Assembly: GCA_036003365.1 (NCBI GenBank)
Contig: DASYSL010000143.1
Coordinates: 1-22,414, forward strand
Direction of reading: 5' to 3'
DNA from: DASYSL01 sp036003365
GTDB lineage: Bacteria > Eisenbacteria > RBG-16-71-46 > DASYSL01
Length of the DNA: 22,414 bases
Part shown: positions 16,179 to 22,414 of the stretch, in pieces
Position numbering within the stretch: the stretch's first letter is position 1
Layout of the letters: each line of letters begins with the position of its first letter
Made by a program: the position numbers and the translations under genes
Notes under the pieces: generated by a model
Database searches by the model: none
The model's input: the letters and a program-made list of their open reading frames with translations, nothing else
What the model was told of the DNA's origin: nothing

Positions 16179-16934
16179 TTACGAATCGCGGGAGCCGGCC
16201 GTCTTGAACGAATGTAGCGCTCGGGCTCGCACTTCTCCCGGCGTGAGCCCGTAGCCCACCCTCACGTCGCGGGTCATGTGGCTTTGGTCCGCGTAGCCGG
16301 CGCTGTCGGCCACTTCCGCCAGGTCGAGCGCGCTCGAGGCGAGAAGGCGCCAGGCCCGCTTGAGCCGGCGAACCCGCTCGTATTCCCGCACCGTCGTCCC
16401 ATAGTGCTCGCGGAAGGCGCGCGCCAGATGGACGCGATGCACCCCCTGCTGGGCCGCAAGACGCTCGACCGAGCGCCGCTCCTCCACACGATCGAGTTGC
16501 GCACGAATCGCGCGCAGCCAGATGGGCGGCTCGGCAGCGCGGCCGAGGAGCCGGCGCTCGATCTGCGCGACGAGCTCGGCGGCGGGCTCTTCGCCCTCGG
16601 CCAGCGGACGGCTGATCGCTTCACGGCGCCGATTCAGCTTCCCGATCACACGCCACAGCCATGCATCGGCGAACAAGAAACGCGAACGCTCGATCTCGGG
16701 CACGTTGAGCTTTCGCGGATGGAGAATCAGGCAGTCCGCGCCATGGATGGAGAAGTCGATGTCGTGACGGCTCGCCGGCGAGACACGAATCGTTCCCGCC
16801 CCGGCGTCGACCCAAGCGCGACCGCTGCGCTCGACGAAGCCGCCCGCAAGAACAATGCTCACATGGAGCCCCGTGTGCTCGTGTCTGCGGAAGCGCGTGT
16901 CTGCGGGGATCTGGAATCGGTGCGTCGGCATCAT
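16179..16934 (-). CDS. AraC-family transcription regulator
   Basis: The 251-residue protein has an N-terminal cupin-type half (about 14-75, RFRRHEHTGLHVSIVLAGG then GTIRVSPASRHDID) and a C-terminal AraC DNA-binding domain. The first helix-turn-helix is near 155-178 (VERLAAQQGVHRVHLARAF) and the second near 205-227 (LAEVADSAGYADQSHMTRD), followed by the typical GLTPGEVR. The cupin part would bind a small effector. The start was placed at the first of two adjacent ATG codons (16934 and 16931), where the cupin homology begins; the frame runs further upstream into the promoter region of the divergent gene with no recognisable domain. The S41-like peptidase gene follows and is a likely target, as is the divergent gene at 17129. 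Confidence 0.88.
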   Translation of the reverse strand: MMPTHRFQIPADTRFRRHEHTGLHVSIVLAGGFVERSGRAWVDAGAGTIRVSPASRHDIDFSIHGADCLILHPRKLNVPEIERSRFLFADAWLWRVIGKLNRRREAISRPLAEGEEPAAELVAQIERRLLGRAAEPPIWLRAIRAQLDRVEERRSVERLAAQQGVHRVHLARAFREHYGTTVREYERVRRLKRAWRLLASSALDLAEVADSAGYADQSHMTRDVRVGYGLTPGEVRARALHSFKTAGSRDS

Positions 16935-17055
16935 GCGAAGGTTTCCCCGGGGGTGCCCATGCTCCTTGGACGGGTCCTGGCCACCCAATGGTTGGAAAGG
17001 CTGGCCTTCTCCCCTACGTTCGAAACGGCTGGGAAGATTCCGACGACCCCTGCGC

Positions 17056-17085
17056 GTGACCGAAACCCCCGTTTTGCCGTACACT
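17056..17085 (+). promoter_or_regulatory. Candidate promoter for the exported Gly/Tyr-rich protein
   Basis: GTGACC at 17056-17061 and TACACT at 17080-17085 are 18 bases apart, about 44 bases before the ATG at 17129. It lies within the region divergent from the AraC-type gene, so that regulator could act here. Confidence 0.4.
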
Positions 17086-17128
17086 CCGGCCCGGCCGATC
17101 ACACCACCCATGGAGCGGAGGGTCCCTG

Positions 17129-19399
17129 ATGCTCCGGAAGCAATCGCGTTCGCTGCTGTCCGCCGTCGCCTTGTTCGTCCTGCTCACGTCCGCCACCGCC
17201 GCCCTTGCCCAGGACAAGGACAATGGCTGGCCGCGCGAGATGAACACGAGCAAGGGCATCCTGACCATCTACCAGCCGCAGCCCGAAAAATTCGAGAAGG
17301 ACGTGCTCACCGCGCGCGCCGCGGTGTCGCTGCTCGCGGCCGGGAAGACGAGCCCGGTCTTCGGCGTGGTGTGGTTCACCGGACGCGTGGACACCGACCG
17401 TGACAAGGGCACCGCCCTCTTGCGCGAGCTCAAGTTCGTGAACGCCCGCTGGCCGGAGAGCACCGAGGCCAAGCAGGCCGAGTTCACCGCCTTCATGAAC
17501 AGCCTCATCCCCAAGACCGACATCCCGATCTCGCTCGAGCGCCTGAAGGCGAGCCTGGCCACCGTGGAAAACCAGAAGAAGAGCATCGAAGGGCTCAAGC
17601 ACGATGCGCCCAAGTTCATCTTCAAGGACCAGATCGCGCAGCTTCTTCTCTACGACGGCACGCCGCGCACGATGGCCGTCGAGAAGACCGATTACGAATA
17701 CGTCGCCAACTGCACCTTTGCCGTGCTCAAGAACAAGAAGACGGGCACCTATTACCTGAGCGGCGGAAAATACTGGTACAGCGCGCAGGACCCGATGGGC
17801 CCGTGGAACAACATCTCCAAGCCGCCGGACGAAGTGCTCAAGATGATGCCGCCTGACACGTCGAAATCGGTGGCGCTCAAATCGCCGCCCCTGATCGTGA
17901 CGGCTTCCGAGCCCACCGAGCTCATCTGCACCGACGGCGCGGCCAAGTGGGAGCCGATCGGCACCAACGGCGAGCTGGTCTACATCACGAACACGGAATC
18001 CAAGGTCATCAAGGAAGTGAAGTCGGGCAAGCTCTTCGTCCTGGCCTCGGGCCGCTGGTTCTCGGCGCCCGGTTTCGACGGACCTTGGTCCGTGGTTCGC
18101 CCCGATCAGCTGCCGACTTCCTTTGCTGACATCCCTCCCGCCTCGGCGCTGGGACCGGCGCGCGTGGCCGTGGCGGGCACGCCGGAGGCCGAGGACGCGG
18201 TCCTCGACGCGCAGGTGCCGCAGACCGCCGCGATCGAGCGCAGCAAGGCCAAGTTCGAGCCCACCTTCGACGGCGATCCCAAGTTCAAGGACATCTCGGG
18301 CACCAAGGTGGCCTACGCCACCAACACGGGATCGCAGGTGTTGCGGATCAACGGCAAGTACTACGGCTGCGACAACGGCGTCTGGTTCATCGCGGACAAG
18401 GCCAAGGGCCCGTACAAGGTCGCCGACAGCGTGCCCGAGGACGAGATCGCGAAGATTCCTCCCTCGGAGCCGGTCTACAACACGAGCTACGTGCACGTGT
18501 ACGAATCCACGCCTTCGGTGGTCTACGTCGGCTACACGCCCGGCTACATGTGGTCGTATCCGTGGTACGGCGTGCCGGTGTACGGCACCGGCTGGTATTA
18601 CCCGCCCTACTGGGGCTCCGTGTATTACCCGTATGCCATGACGTACGGCGTCGCCGTGGCGTACACGCCCTACTACGGCTGGGGCATGGGCTTCGTGTGG
18701 ACGGCCGGCTTCTTCGCCATGAGTGCCGCCTTCTGGCACGGCGGCTATTACCACGGCTGGTACGGCTATCACGGCGGCTATGGCTACTACCCGCCGGGCG
18801 GCTACCGGCCGGGCGGTGTCGGCGGCGTGGGTGGCATCGGCGGTGTGGGTGGAGTTGGTGGCGTCGGCGGAGTTGGAGGCGTGGGTGGTGTCGGCGGAGT
18901 GGGCGGAGTGGGCGGCGTCGGCGGAGTGGGCGGCGTGGGCGGTGCCGGGGGAGTCGGCGGTGTGGGCGGCGTCGGAGGCGTCGGTGGCCGGCCGGGCAAT
19001 GGCGCGTCGCAGCTTCCCGCAGGCGGCGGCGGTCGCAATACGGCCTCGCAGCTGCCCTCGAACAACCTCTACAACCAGGGCAACAACAAGGGCCGCGTCG
19101 CGAACACGAGCCGACAGAGCGATTTCAACAAGCAGAAGGCGAACCGTGCCGGCAAGGGTCAGAACAACGTGTTCGGCGACAAGAACGGCAACGTCATGCG
19201 CCAGGACTCCAAGGGCAACTGGCAGCAACGCAACAACGGCTCCTGGAACAATTCGAACAACAACATGAACCGCGATTCGCAGGCGCGCTCCAACGGCAAT
19301 CGCGGCAGCTCCTACGGCGGAAGCCGCGGCGGCTCCTATGGCGGCAGCCGTGGCGGCAGTCGTGGTGGCGGCGGGCGCGGAGGCGGAGGCCGCCGCTAA
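17129..19399 (+). CDS. Exported WxxxxxxGPW-repeat protein with Tyr-rich and GGV-repeat C-terminal region
   Basis: The product has 756 residues. A signal peptide ends ALA at residue 27. The main body (about 30-450) carries three related blocks, KYWYSAQDPMGPW near 214, RWFSAPGFDGPW near 309 and GVWFIADKAKGPYK near 417, each after an ITNT-like or ATNT-like strand. This matches proteins often annotated as carbohydrate-binding family V/XII, whose real function is not settled. A stretch very rich in Tyr, Gly, Pro and Trp follows (450-560), then 19 GG[V/I/A] triplets (562-618), then a Gln/Asn/Ser-rich and Arg/Gly-rich tail ending RGGGGRR. The tail suggests a flexible, perhaps wall- or matrix-bound end. 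GGAGGG lies six bases before the ATG. It has neither a FlgD-like nor a WG-x-LK tail. Confidence 0.85.
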   Translation: MLRKQSRSLLSAVALFVLLTSATAALAQDKDNGWPREMNTSKGILTIYQPQPEKFEKDVLTARAAVSLLAAGKTSPVFGVVWFTGRVDTDRDKGTALLRELKFVNARWPESTEAKQAEFTAFMNSLIPKTDIPISLERLKASLATVENQKKSIEGLKHDAPKFIFKDQIAQLLLYDGTPRTMAVEKTDYEYVANCTFAVLKNKKTGTYYLSGGKYWYSAQDPMGPWNNISKPPDEVLKMMPPDTSKSVALKSPPLIVTASEPTELICTDGAAKWEPIGTNGELVYITNTESKVIKEVKSGKLFVLASGRWFSAPGFDGPWSVVRPDQLPTSFADIPPASALGPARVAVAGTPEAEDAVLDAQVPQTAAIERSKAKFEPTFDGDPKFKDISGTKVAYATNTGSQVLRINGKYYGCDNGVWFIADKAKGPYKVADSVPEDEIAKIPPSEPVYNTSYVHVYESTPSVVYVGYTPGYMWSYPWYGVPVYGTGWYYPPYWGSVYYPYAMTYGVAVAYTPYYGWGMGFVWTAGFFAMSAAFWHGGYYHGWYGYHGGYGYYPPGGYRPGGVGGVGGIGGVGGVGGVGGVGGVGGVGGVGGVGGVGGVGGVGGAGGVGGVGGVGGVGGRPGNGASQLPAGGGGRNTASQLPSNNLYNQGNNKGRVANTSRQSDFNKQKANRAGKGQNNVFGDKNGNVMRQDSKGNWQQRNNGSWNNSNNNMNRDSQARSNGNRGSSYGGSRGGSYGGSRGGSRGGGGRGGGGRR
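18812..18982 (+). repeat. 19 tandem 9-base units encoding Gly-Gly-Val
   Basis: The units follow GGN GGN GTN, with one Ile (unit 3) and one Ala (unit 15) in place of Val. Third bases vary freely among units while the amino acids stay constant, which points to selection on the protein. The array is in frame with the gene at 17129. Confidence 0.9.
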
Positions 19400-19422
19400 G
19401 GCGCTCGGCAGCCGCAGCTTTC

Positions 19423-19454
19423 ACGGGCGGGGTCCCCGAAGGGAGCCCGCCCGT
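19423..19454 (+). terminator. Strong hairpin after the Gly/Tyr-rich protein gene
   Basis: ACGGGCGGG pairs with CCCGCCCGT (nine pairs), and after a G-G mismatch TCCC pairs with GGGA around a CGAA loop. No proper T-run follows, and the hairpin touches the -10 box of the next gene. It may end transcription of the first gene or insulate the next promoter. Confidence 0.55.
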
Positions 19455-19459
19455 ACTAT
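19454..19459 (+). promoter_or_regulatory. Candidate -10 box for a leaderless gene
   Basis: TACTAT lies nine bases before the ATG at 19469, the same spacing as CATACT before the gene at 1175. No Shine-Dalgarno sequence is visible between box and start. Confidence 0.4.
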
Positions 19460-19468
19460 CTTCGGACC

Positions 19469-20008
19469 ATGGCTCACGTCTTCGAAGCAGCCCCCACCGG
19501 GCGCGCCAAGTGCCGCGGCTGCAACCGCGCCATCGCCAAAGGCGACGTGCGTTTCGGCGAGCGGCTGCCCAACGCCTTCGGCGAAGGCGAGATGACGCTC
19601 TGGTTCCATCCCGTGTGCGCCGCCTACAAGCGCCCTGAGGCGATGATCGAAGCCCTCGCGGAAGCCCCCGAGCTGGCCGATCGGGAAGCGCTGGAACGCG
19701 CGGCGCACTCGAGCCAGGCGCAGCGGCGGCTGTCGCGCGTCGATGGCGCGCAGCGCGCCGCGAGCGGCCAGGCGCGTTGCCGGCATTGCCGCGAGCCCAT
19801 CGAAAAGGGCGCCTGGCGCATCCGCCTCGTGTTCTACGAAGAAGGCCGCTTCTCCCCCGGCGGCTTCATCCATCTCGCGTGCCGGCGCGACTACTTCGAG
19901 AACCATGACGTTTGGGATGCCATGCTCCAGTTCAGCCCGGAGCTGAGTGAAGAAGATCGCGCCGATCTGCGGCGGGCCTACGATCAAGCGGGTGCGCCGA
20001 AGAGCTAG
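19469..20008 (+). CDS. Protein with two PARP-type zinc fingers
   Basis: This 179-residue protein holds two zinc fingers of the PARP type. The first has Cys15, Cys18, His47 and Cys50 (Cx2C, 28 residues, Hx2C), with the family words IAKGDVRFG and WFHPVC. The second has Cys104, Cys107, His135 and Cys138 (27 residues between), with IEKGAWRIRLVF and FIHLAC. In eukaryotic PARP1 and DNA ligase III such fingers bind DNA breaks and nicks. No ADP-ribosyl transferase or ligase domain is present here, so the protein would be a stand-alone binder. It has no signal peptide. DNA binding is inferred from the fingers alone. No nearby repair gene explains the context. Confidence 0.8.
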   Translation: MAHVFEAAPTGRAKCRGCNRAIAKGDVRFGERLPNAFGEGEMTLWFHPVCAAYKRPEAMIEALAEAPELADREALERAAHSSQAQRRLSRVDGAQRAASGQARCRHCREPIEKGAWRIRLVFYEEGRFSPGGFIHLACRRDYFENHDVWDAMLQFSPELSEEDRADLRRAYDQAGAPKS

Positions 20009-20257
20009 TCCTTCAAATCGGCGAGCCAGCGCAGCGCGCTCAAGCCGGGCAGGAAATCACGCTCGAGATCGACGCGTCACGCGGGTTCATCCGCCACGCG
20101 TGGGATCGTCTTCGGTCTGTGGGCGAAAGGGCCACCCAGCTTCCTGTCTTGTCGGGTGGGAGTCGAGAAGATCGAATGAAAACTGGAGTGATGCTGCGGC
20201 GCGCAAATCTAGTGAGAATCACGATGGAAAGAAAGAGCCGGGGATGGTGATTGCAAA
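20009..20257. other. Intergenic stretch without a supported gene
   Basis: No reading frame here has convincing composition or a ribosome site. On the minus strand, 20005-20076 reads as a short frame (RVDLERDFLPGLSAL, then RWLADLKD and a stop) that looks like the end of a real protein, but a stop codon lies directly before it. It could be a gene remnant. Confidence 0.3.
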
Positions 20258-20302
20258 GCGCACGGTGCGCGGAAACGCTGAGTGAAAGCTCCCAGGCCTG
20301 GG
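20258..20302. promoter_or_regulatory. Two palindromes upstream of the sigma-54-like promoter
   Basis: GCGCAC-G-GTGCGC (20258-20270) and CCCAGGCCTGGG (20291-20302) lie about 100-145 bases before the sigma-54-like element. Enhancer-binding activators use sites at such distances, so these are possible activator sites. Each could equally be a chance palindrome in GC-rich DNA. Confidence 0.25.
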
Positions 20303-20400
20303 GAATAGGACTCGATTTCGACGTGATTTGGAGGTCAGCGCGATCAGGCCGGCCGACGCAACTCTTGCGGTGTCTTGCGATTGCGGTGGCGATGAGCGAC

Positions 20401-20416
20401 TGGCATCGAGCTTGCG
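20401..20416 (+). promoter_or_regulatory. Sigma-54-like -24/-12 promoter
   Basis: TGGCATCGAGCTTGCG has the invariant GG at 20402-20403 and GC at 20414-20415 with exactly ten bases between them, and matches TGGCA and TTGC of the consensus. Transcription would start near 20427, giving a leader of about 56 bases before the small gene at 20483. Confidence 0.5.
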
Positions 20417-20441
20417 ATGAGAGGAAAGCGAACCTGAGATC

Positions 20442-20457
20442 GTCGGCGAAAGCCGAC
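20442..20457 (+). promoter_or_regulatory. GAAA-capped hairpin in the leader of the small gene
   Basis: GTCGGC pairs perfectly with GCCGAC around a GAAA tetraloop. It ends 11 bases before the Shine-Dalgarno sequence AAAGGA (20469-20474), so it may stabilise the transcript or affect translation. Confidence 0.5.
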
Positions 20458-20482
20458 AAACCTGAACGAAAGGATCGCTGCC

Positions 20483-20704
20483 ATGATGTCGCTCCTCTAC
20501 TCCATGATGATGCTTCTCTCGCCGATGTCCGCCGGTGGAAACAACGGTCACCACTACGGCTGGCGCAACCAGGCTCCGCGCTCGGTTCCTGGAGTCACGG
20601 TCGTGTCCTCGCCGCGCTCTGGATTCGGTGGTGGGAATCAGAACCCCGCTCCGGGAACCACGACGGGCGATCCGGCCCCCGGTCCCTTCACGTTCATGCA
20701 GTAA
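20483..20704 (+). CDS. Small exported-type protein (73 residues)
   Basis: This small gene has a Shine-Dalgarno sequence AAAGGA eight bases before its ATG; a second ATG follows at once. The product starts with a Met- and Leu-rich hydrophobic stretch (MMSLLYSMMMLLSPMSAGG) that could be a short signal sequence or membrane anchor. The rest is rich in Gly, Pro, Asn, Ser and Thr and looks unstructured, ending PFTFMQ. No known family is recognised. The case for a real gene rests on its setting: a sigma-54-like promoter and hairpin leader upstream and a strong terminator about 100 bases downstream. An alternative is that the unit makes a regulatory RNA and the frame is incidental. Confidence 0.5.
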   Translation: MMSLLYSMMMLLSPMSAGGNNGHHYGWRNQAPRSVPGVTVVSSPRSGFGGGNQNPAPGTTTGDPAPGPFTFMQ

Positions 20705-20804
20705 CTCGGAAGTCGTTGCTCCGCAGTCGAGGATCCTGCGTCAGGGAAAAGAGCTCAGGTTTGAAGTGAAGTAAACAGAGAGAGTCGAGAACCGAACCAG
20801 GCGA

Positions 20805-20852
20805 ACGCGATGCAGAGGGCCCCTCCTCCCTCTGGCATCGCGTCTCGTTTTT
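20805..20852 (+). terminator. Strong intrinsic terminator
   Basis: ACGCGATGC pairs with GCATCGCGT and AGAGGG with CCCTCT, with one bulged G, around an eight- to nine-base loop. TCTCGTTTTT follows. It lies 100 bases after the small gene and insulates the poly-HAMP gene downstream. Confidence 0.85.
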
Positions 20853-21060
20853 GGGCGAGCCGCCTCAGGGTTCCATCCCCCGATTTGTGTAGTTTCTGCC
20901 TCTTCCTTGTAAGAACGTCCGCTTTCCACAGGCTATTCACTTGTCCACGCTGAATTTCCCTGATTTCAGCCGCATGCCTCGCAGGTCCGGGGCTTGCTTT
21001 GGTTTGACCGGCTTGCGCCTGTCGCGGGCAAGAGGTCAGACCCCATTCCAGGAGCCATCC
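20853..21060 (+). other. Leader and promoter region of the poly-HAMP gene
   Basis: No gene is seen. The region is less GC-rich than its surroundings near 20880-20970, as expected for a promoter. TTTGTG (20884) and TTGTAA (20907) are a weak possible pair; a sigma-54-like element is listed separately. AGGAG at 21050-21054 is the ribosome binding site. Confidence 0.4.
20983..21000 (+). promoter_or_regulatory. Weak sigma-54-like element before the poly-HAMP gene
   Basis: AGGTCCGGGGCTTGCTTT keeps GG and GC ten bases apart and matches TTGCTTT well at -12, but only partly at -24. A transcript would start near 21009, about 52 bases before the ATG. It is weaker than the element at 20401. Confidence 0.25.
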
Positions 21061-22414
21061 ATGCCCCGCACTTCGGCCCCCTCGGTGCCCGCCGAGATCG
21101 AGCTGACCCTCCTCGACGCTTTGACTTCGCTCAACAAGGGAGACTTCTCGGTTCGGCTGCCGAACGACCTGACCGGGCGCGAGAAGAGACTGGCCGCCGC
21201 TTTCAACGAGCTCGCCGAGCGCATGCAGGACTCGACGTCCGAGCTGCTCACGGTGAGCCACGTGGTGGGACGCGAAGGGCGCATCACCCAGCGCCTGCCC
21301 ATGAACGGCGCCCCCGGCGCCTGGGCGGTGCGGCGCCAGGCGGTCAACTCGCTCATCGACGCGCTCGCCCATCCCACGAGCGAGATGGCGCGCGTGATCG
21401 GCGCGGTGGCCGACGGCGACCTGTCGCAGAAGATGACCCTCGAGATCGAGGATCGCCGGCTGCAGGGCGAGTTCTTGCGCACCGCGCGCACGGTGAATCG
21501 CATGGTGGACCAGCTCTCCTCGTTCGCCTCGGAAGTGACGCGCGTGGCGCGCGAAGTGGGCACCGAAGGCAAGCTGGGCGGCCAGGCGCGCGTGAAGGGC
21601 GTGGCCGGCACGTGGCGCGACCTCACCGACAACGTCAACCTGATGGCCTCCAACCTGACCAACCAGGTGCGCAACATCGCTACCGTGACCACGGCCGTGG
21701 CCAACGGCGACCTCACCAAGAAGATCACGGTCGACGTGAAGGGCGAGCTGCTCGAGCTCAAGAACACGATCAACACCATGGTGGACCAGCTCCGCTCCTT
21801 CGCCTCGGAAGTGACGCGCGTGGCGCGCGAAGTGGGCACCGAAGGCAAGCTCGGCGGCCAGGCGCGCGTCGAAGGCGTATCGGGCACCTGGAAGGACCTC
21901 ACCGACAACGTGAACTCGATGGCCGGCAACCTCACCGGCCAGGTGCGCAACATCGCCACCGTCACCACCGCCGTGGCCAACGGCGACCTGTCGAAGAAGA
22001 TCACGGTCGACGTGAAGGGCGAGATCCTCGAGCTCAAGAACACCATCAACACCATGGTGGACCAGCTCCGCTCCTTCGCCTCGGAAGTAACGCGCGTGGC
22101 GCGCGAGGTGGGCACCGAAGGCAAGCTCGGCGGGCAGGCCGACGTGCGCGACGTCGCCGGCACCTGGAAGGACCTCACCGACAGCGTCAACTCGATGGCC
22201 TCCAACCTCACCGGCCAGGTGCGCAACATCGCGGCCGTGACCACCGCCGTGGCCAATGGCGATCTGTCGAAGAAGATCACCGTGGACGTGCGCGGCGAGA
22301 TCCTCGAGCTCAAGAACACCATCAACACCATGGTGGACCAGCTCCGCTCCTTCGCTTCGGAAGTGACGCGCGTGGCGCGCGAGGTAGGCACCGAGGGCCG
22401 GCTGGGCGGCCAGG
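21061..22414 (+). CDS. Poly-HAMP signalling protein, probably a hybrid histidine kinase (partial, 3' end outside window)
   Basis: The frame is open from the ATG at 21061 to the window edge (451 codons and one base). It has no signal peptide or membrane helix, so it is a soluble protein. After about 147 residues, which themselves contain HAMP-like segments (ADGDLSQKMTLEIEDRRLQG), a 92-residue unit repeats. Each holds a canonical HAMP (VRNIATVTTAVANGDLSKK then ITVDV) and a divergent HAMP (SEVTRVAREVGTEGKLGGQA then GTWKDLTDNVNSMA). This alternation is known from soluble poly-HAMP kinases such as the fungal group III kinases (NIK1-like) and their bacterial relatives, where GAF, histidine kinase and receiver domains usually follow. 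Those domains would lie beyond the window, so the kinase call is inferred. AGGAG lies six bases before the ATG. Confidence 0.85.
   Translation, partial: MPRTSAPSVPAEIELTLLDALTSLNKGDFSVRLPNDLTGREKRLAAAFNELAERMQDSTSELLTVSHVVGREGRITQRLPMNGAPGAWAVRRQAVNSLIDALAHPTSEMARVIGAVADGDLSQKMTLEIEDRRLQGEFLRTARTVNRMVDQLSSFASEVTRVAREVGTEGKLGGQARVKGVAGTWRDLTDNVNLMASNLTNQVRNIATVTTAVANGDLTKKITVDVKGELLELKNTINTMVDQLRSFASEVTRVAREVGTEGKLGGQARVEGVSGTWKDLTDNVNSMAGNLTGQVRNIATVTTAVANGDLSKKITVDVKGEILELKNTINTMVDQLRSFASEVTRVAREVGTEGKLGGQADVRDVAGTWKDLTDSVNSMASNLTGQVRNIAAVTTAVANGDLSKKITVDVRGEILELKNTINTMVDQLRSFASEVTRVAREVGTEGRLGGQ
21502..22414 (+). repeat. 276-base tandem repeats encoding 92-residue HAMP pairs
   Basis: The words ATGGTGGACCAGCTC recur at 21502, 21778, 22054 and 22330, always 276 bases apart. 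The units are very similar at DNA level, differing at scattered bases, and the fourth is cut by the window edge. Confidence 0.9.

Noticed and set aside
16935..17111. N-terminal extension of the AraC-type regulator
   Set aside because: The extra residues show no domain and occupy the divergent promoter region; the cupin domain begins at the double ATG near 16934.
18812..18982. CRISPR-like array
   Set aside because: The units are 9 bases with no spacers and are in frame with a protein gene, so they are codon repeats.
17099..19228. Long open frame (709 codons) antisense to the Gly/Tyr-rich protein gene
   Set aside because: It covers a gene with a signal peptide, family motifs and a Shine-Dalgarno sequence. 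Its own product is low-complexity His/Ala/Asp repeats that mirror the sense repeats, as expected in GC-rich DNA.
20040..20459. Open frame of 139 codons on the minus strand
   Set aside because: It has no ribosome site or domain, and it runs over the sigma-54-like promoter, palindromes and hairpin.
21036..22391. Open frame antisense to the poly-HAMP gene
   Set aside because: The sense frame gives clear HAMP repeats with a good ribosome site. The antisense frame is only the mirror of the 276-base repeats.

Overview
The window looks like a chromosomal segment from a GC-rich, Gram-negative bacterium of the FCB (Fibrobacteres-Chlorobi-Bacteroidetes) neighbourhood, most like Candidatus Eisenbacteria and related metagenome-derived phyla. 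That placement is inferred from gene style, not from a marker gene. Two long exported proteins end in a FlgD-like / type 9-sorting-like domain (PNP...D..GR...G...WD.RD..G...GVY), Ig, cohesin-like and dockerin-like modules are abundant, base composition is high in GC, and GTG and TTG starts are used freely. No RNA genes, insertion sequences, phage genes or CRISPR array were found.

Layout. 84-2824 (+): a single-PDZ HtrA-like serine protease without a visible signal peptide, then a 549-residue protein with a GNAT-like stretch. 2977-3798 (+): an exported choice-of-anchor-V-like protein with a FlgD-like C-terminus, closed by a good terminator. 3858-4418 (-) and 4527-6041 (+): a DUF4126 membrane protein and the ComM/YifB AAA+ ATPase, transcribed divergently from one short region. 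6022-6954 (-) and 7379-8080 (+): two divergent exported proteins, one an NHL propeller, that share a C-terminal tail T-W-G-x-L-K-x-x-Y-R. 8174-13609 (+): a 1811-residue modular surface protein (14 propeller blades, Ig-like, cohesin-like and dockerin-like modules, FlgD-like tail). 13614-14496: a hypothetical protein (-) and a zinc-ribbon protein (+). 14519-16934 (-): an AraC-type regulator followed by an exported S41-like peptidase with TPRs. 17129-19399 (+): an exported Tyr/Gly-rich protein with 19 GGV triplets. 19469-20008 (+): a protein with two PARP-type zinc fingers. 20401-20852 (+): a compact unit with a sigma-54-like promoter, a GAAA-capped hairpin, a 73-codon small exported-type protein and a strong terminator. 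21061-end (+): the N-terminal part of a soluble poly-HAMP signalling protein, cut by the window edge, with 276-nt tandem repeats.

The theme is the cell envelope and the exported proteome. At least two kinds of C-terminal tail lie side by side: the FlgD-like domain on two proteins, and the short WG-x-LK-x-x-YR tail on two others. The second tail, kept at protein level although the DNA differs, is the best candidate for an undescribed sorting or processing signal. The sigma-54-like small-protein unit is the second most interesting item. Several genes appear to have leaderless or short-leader promoters with a TAnnnT-type -10 box.
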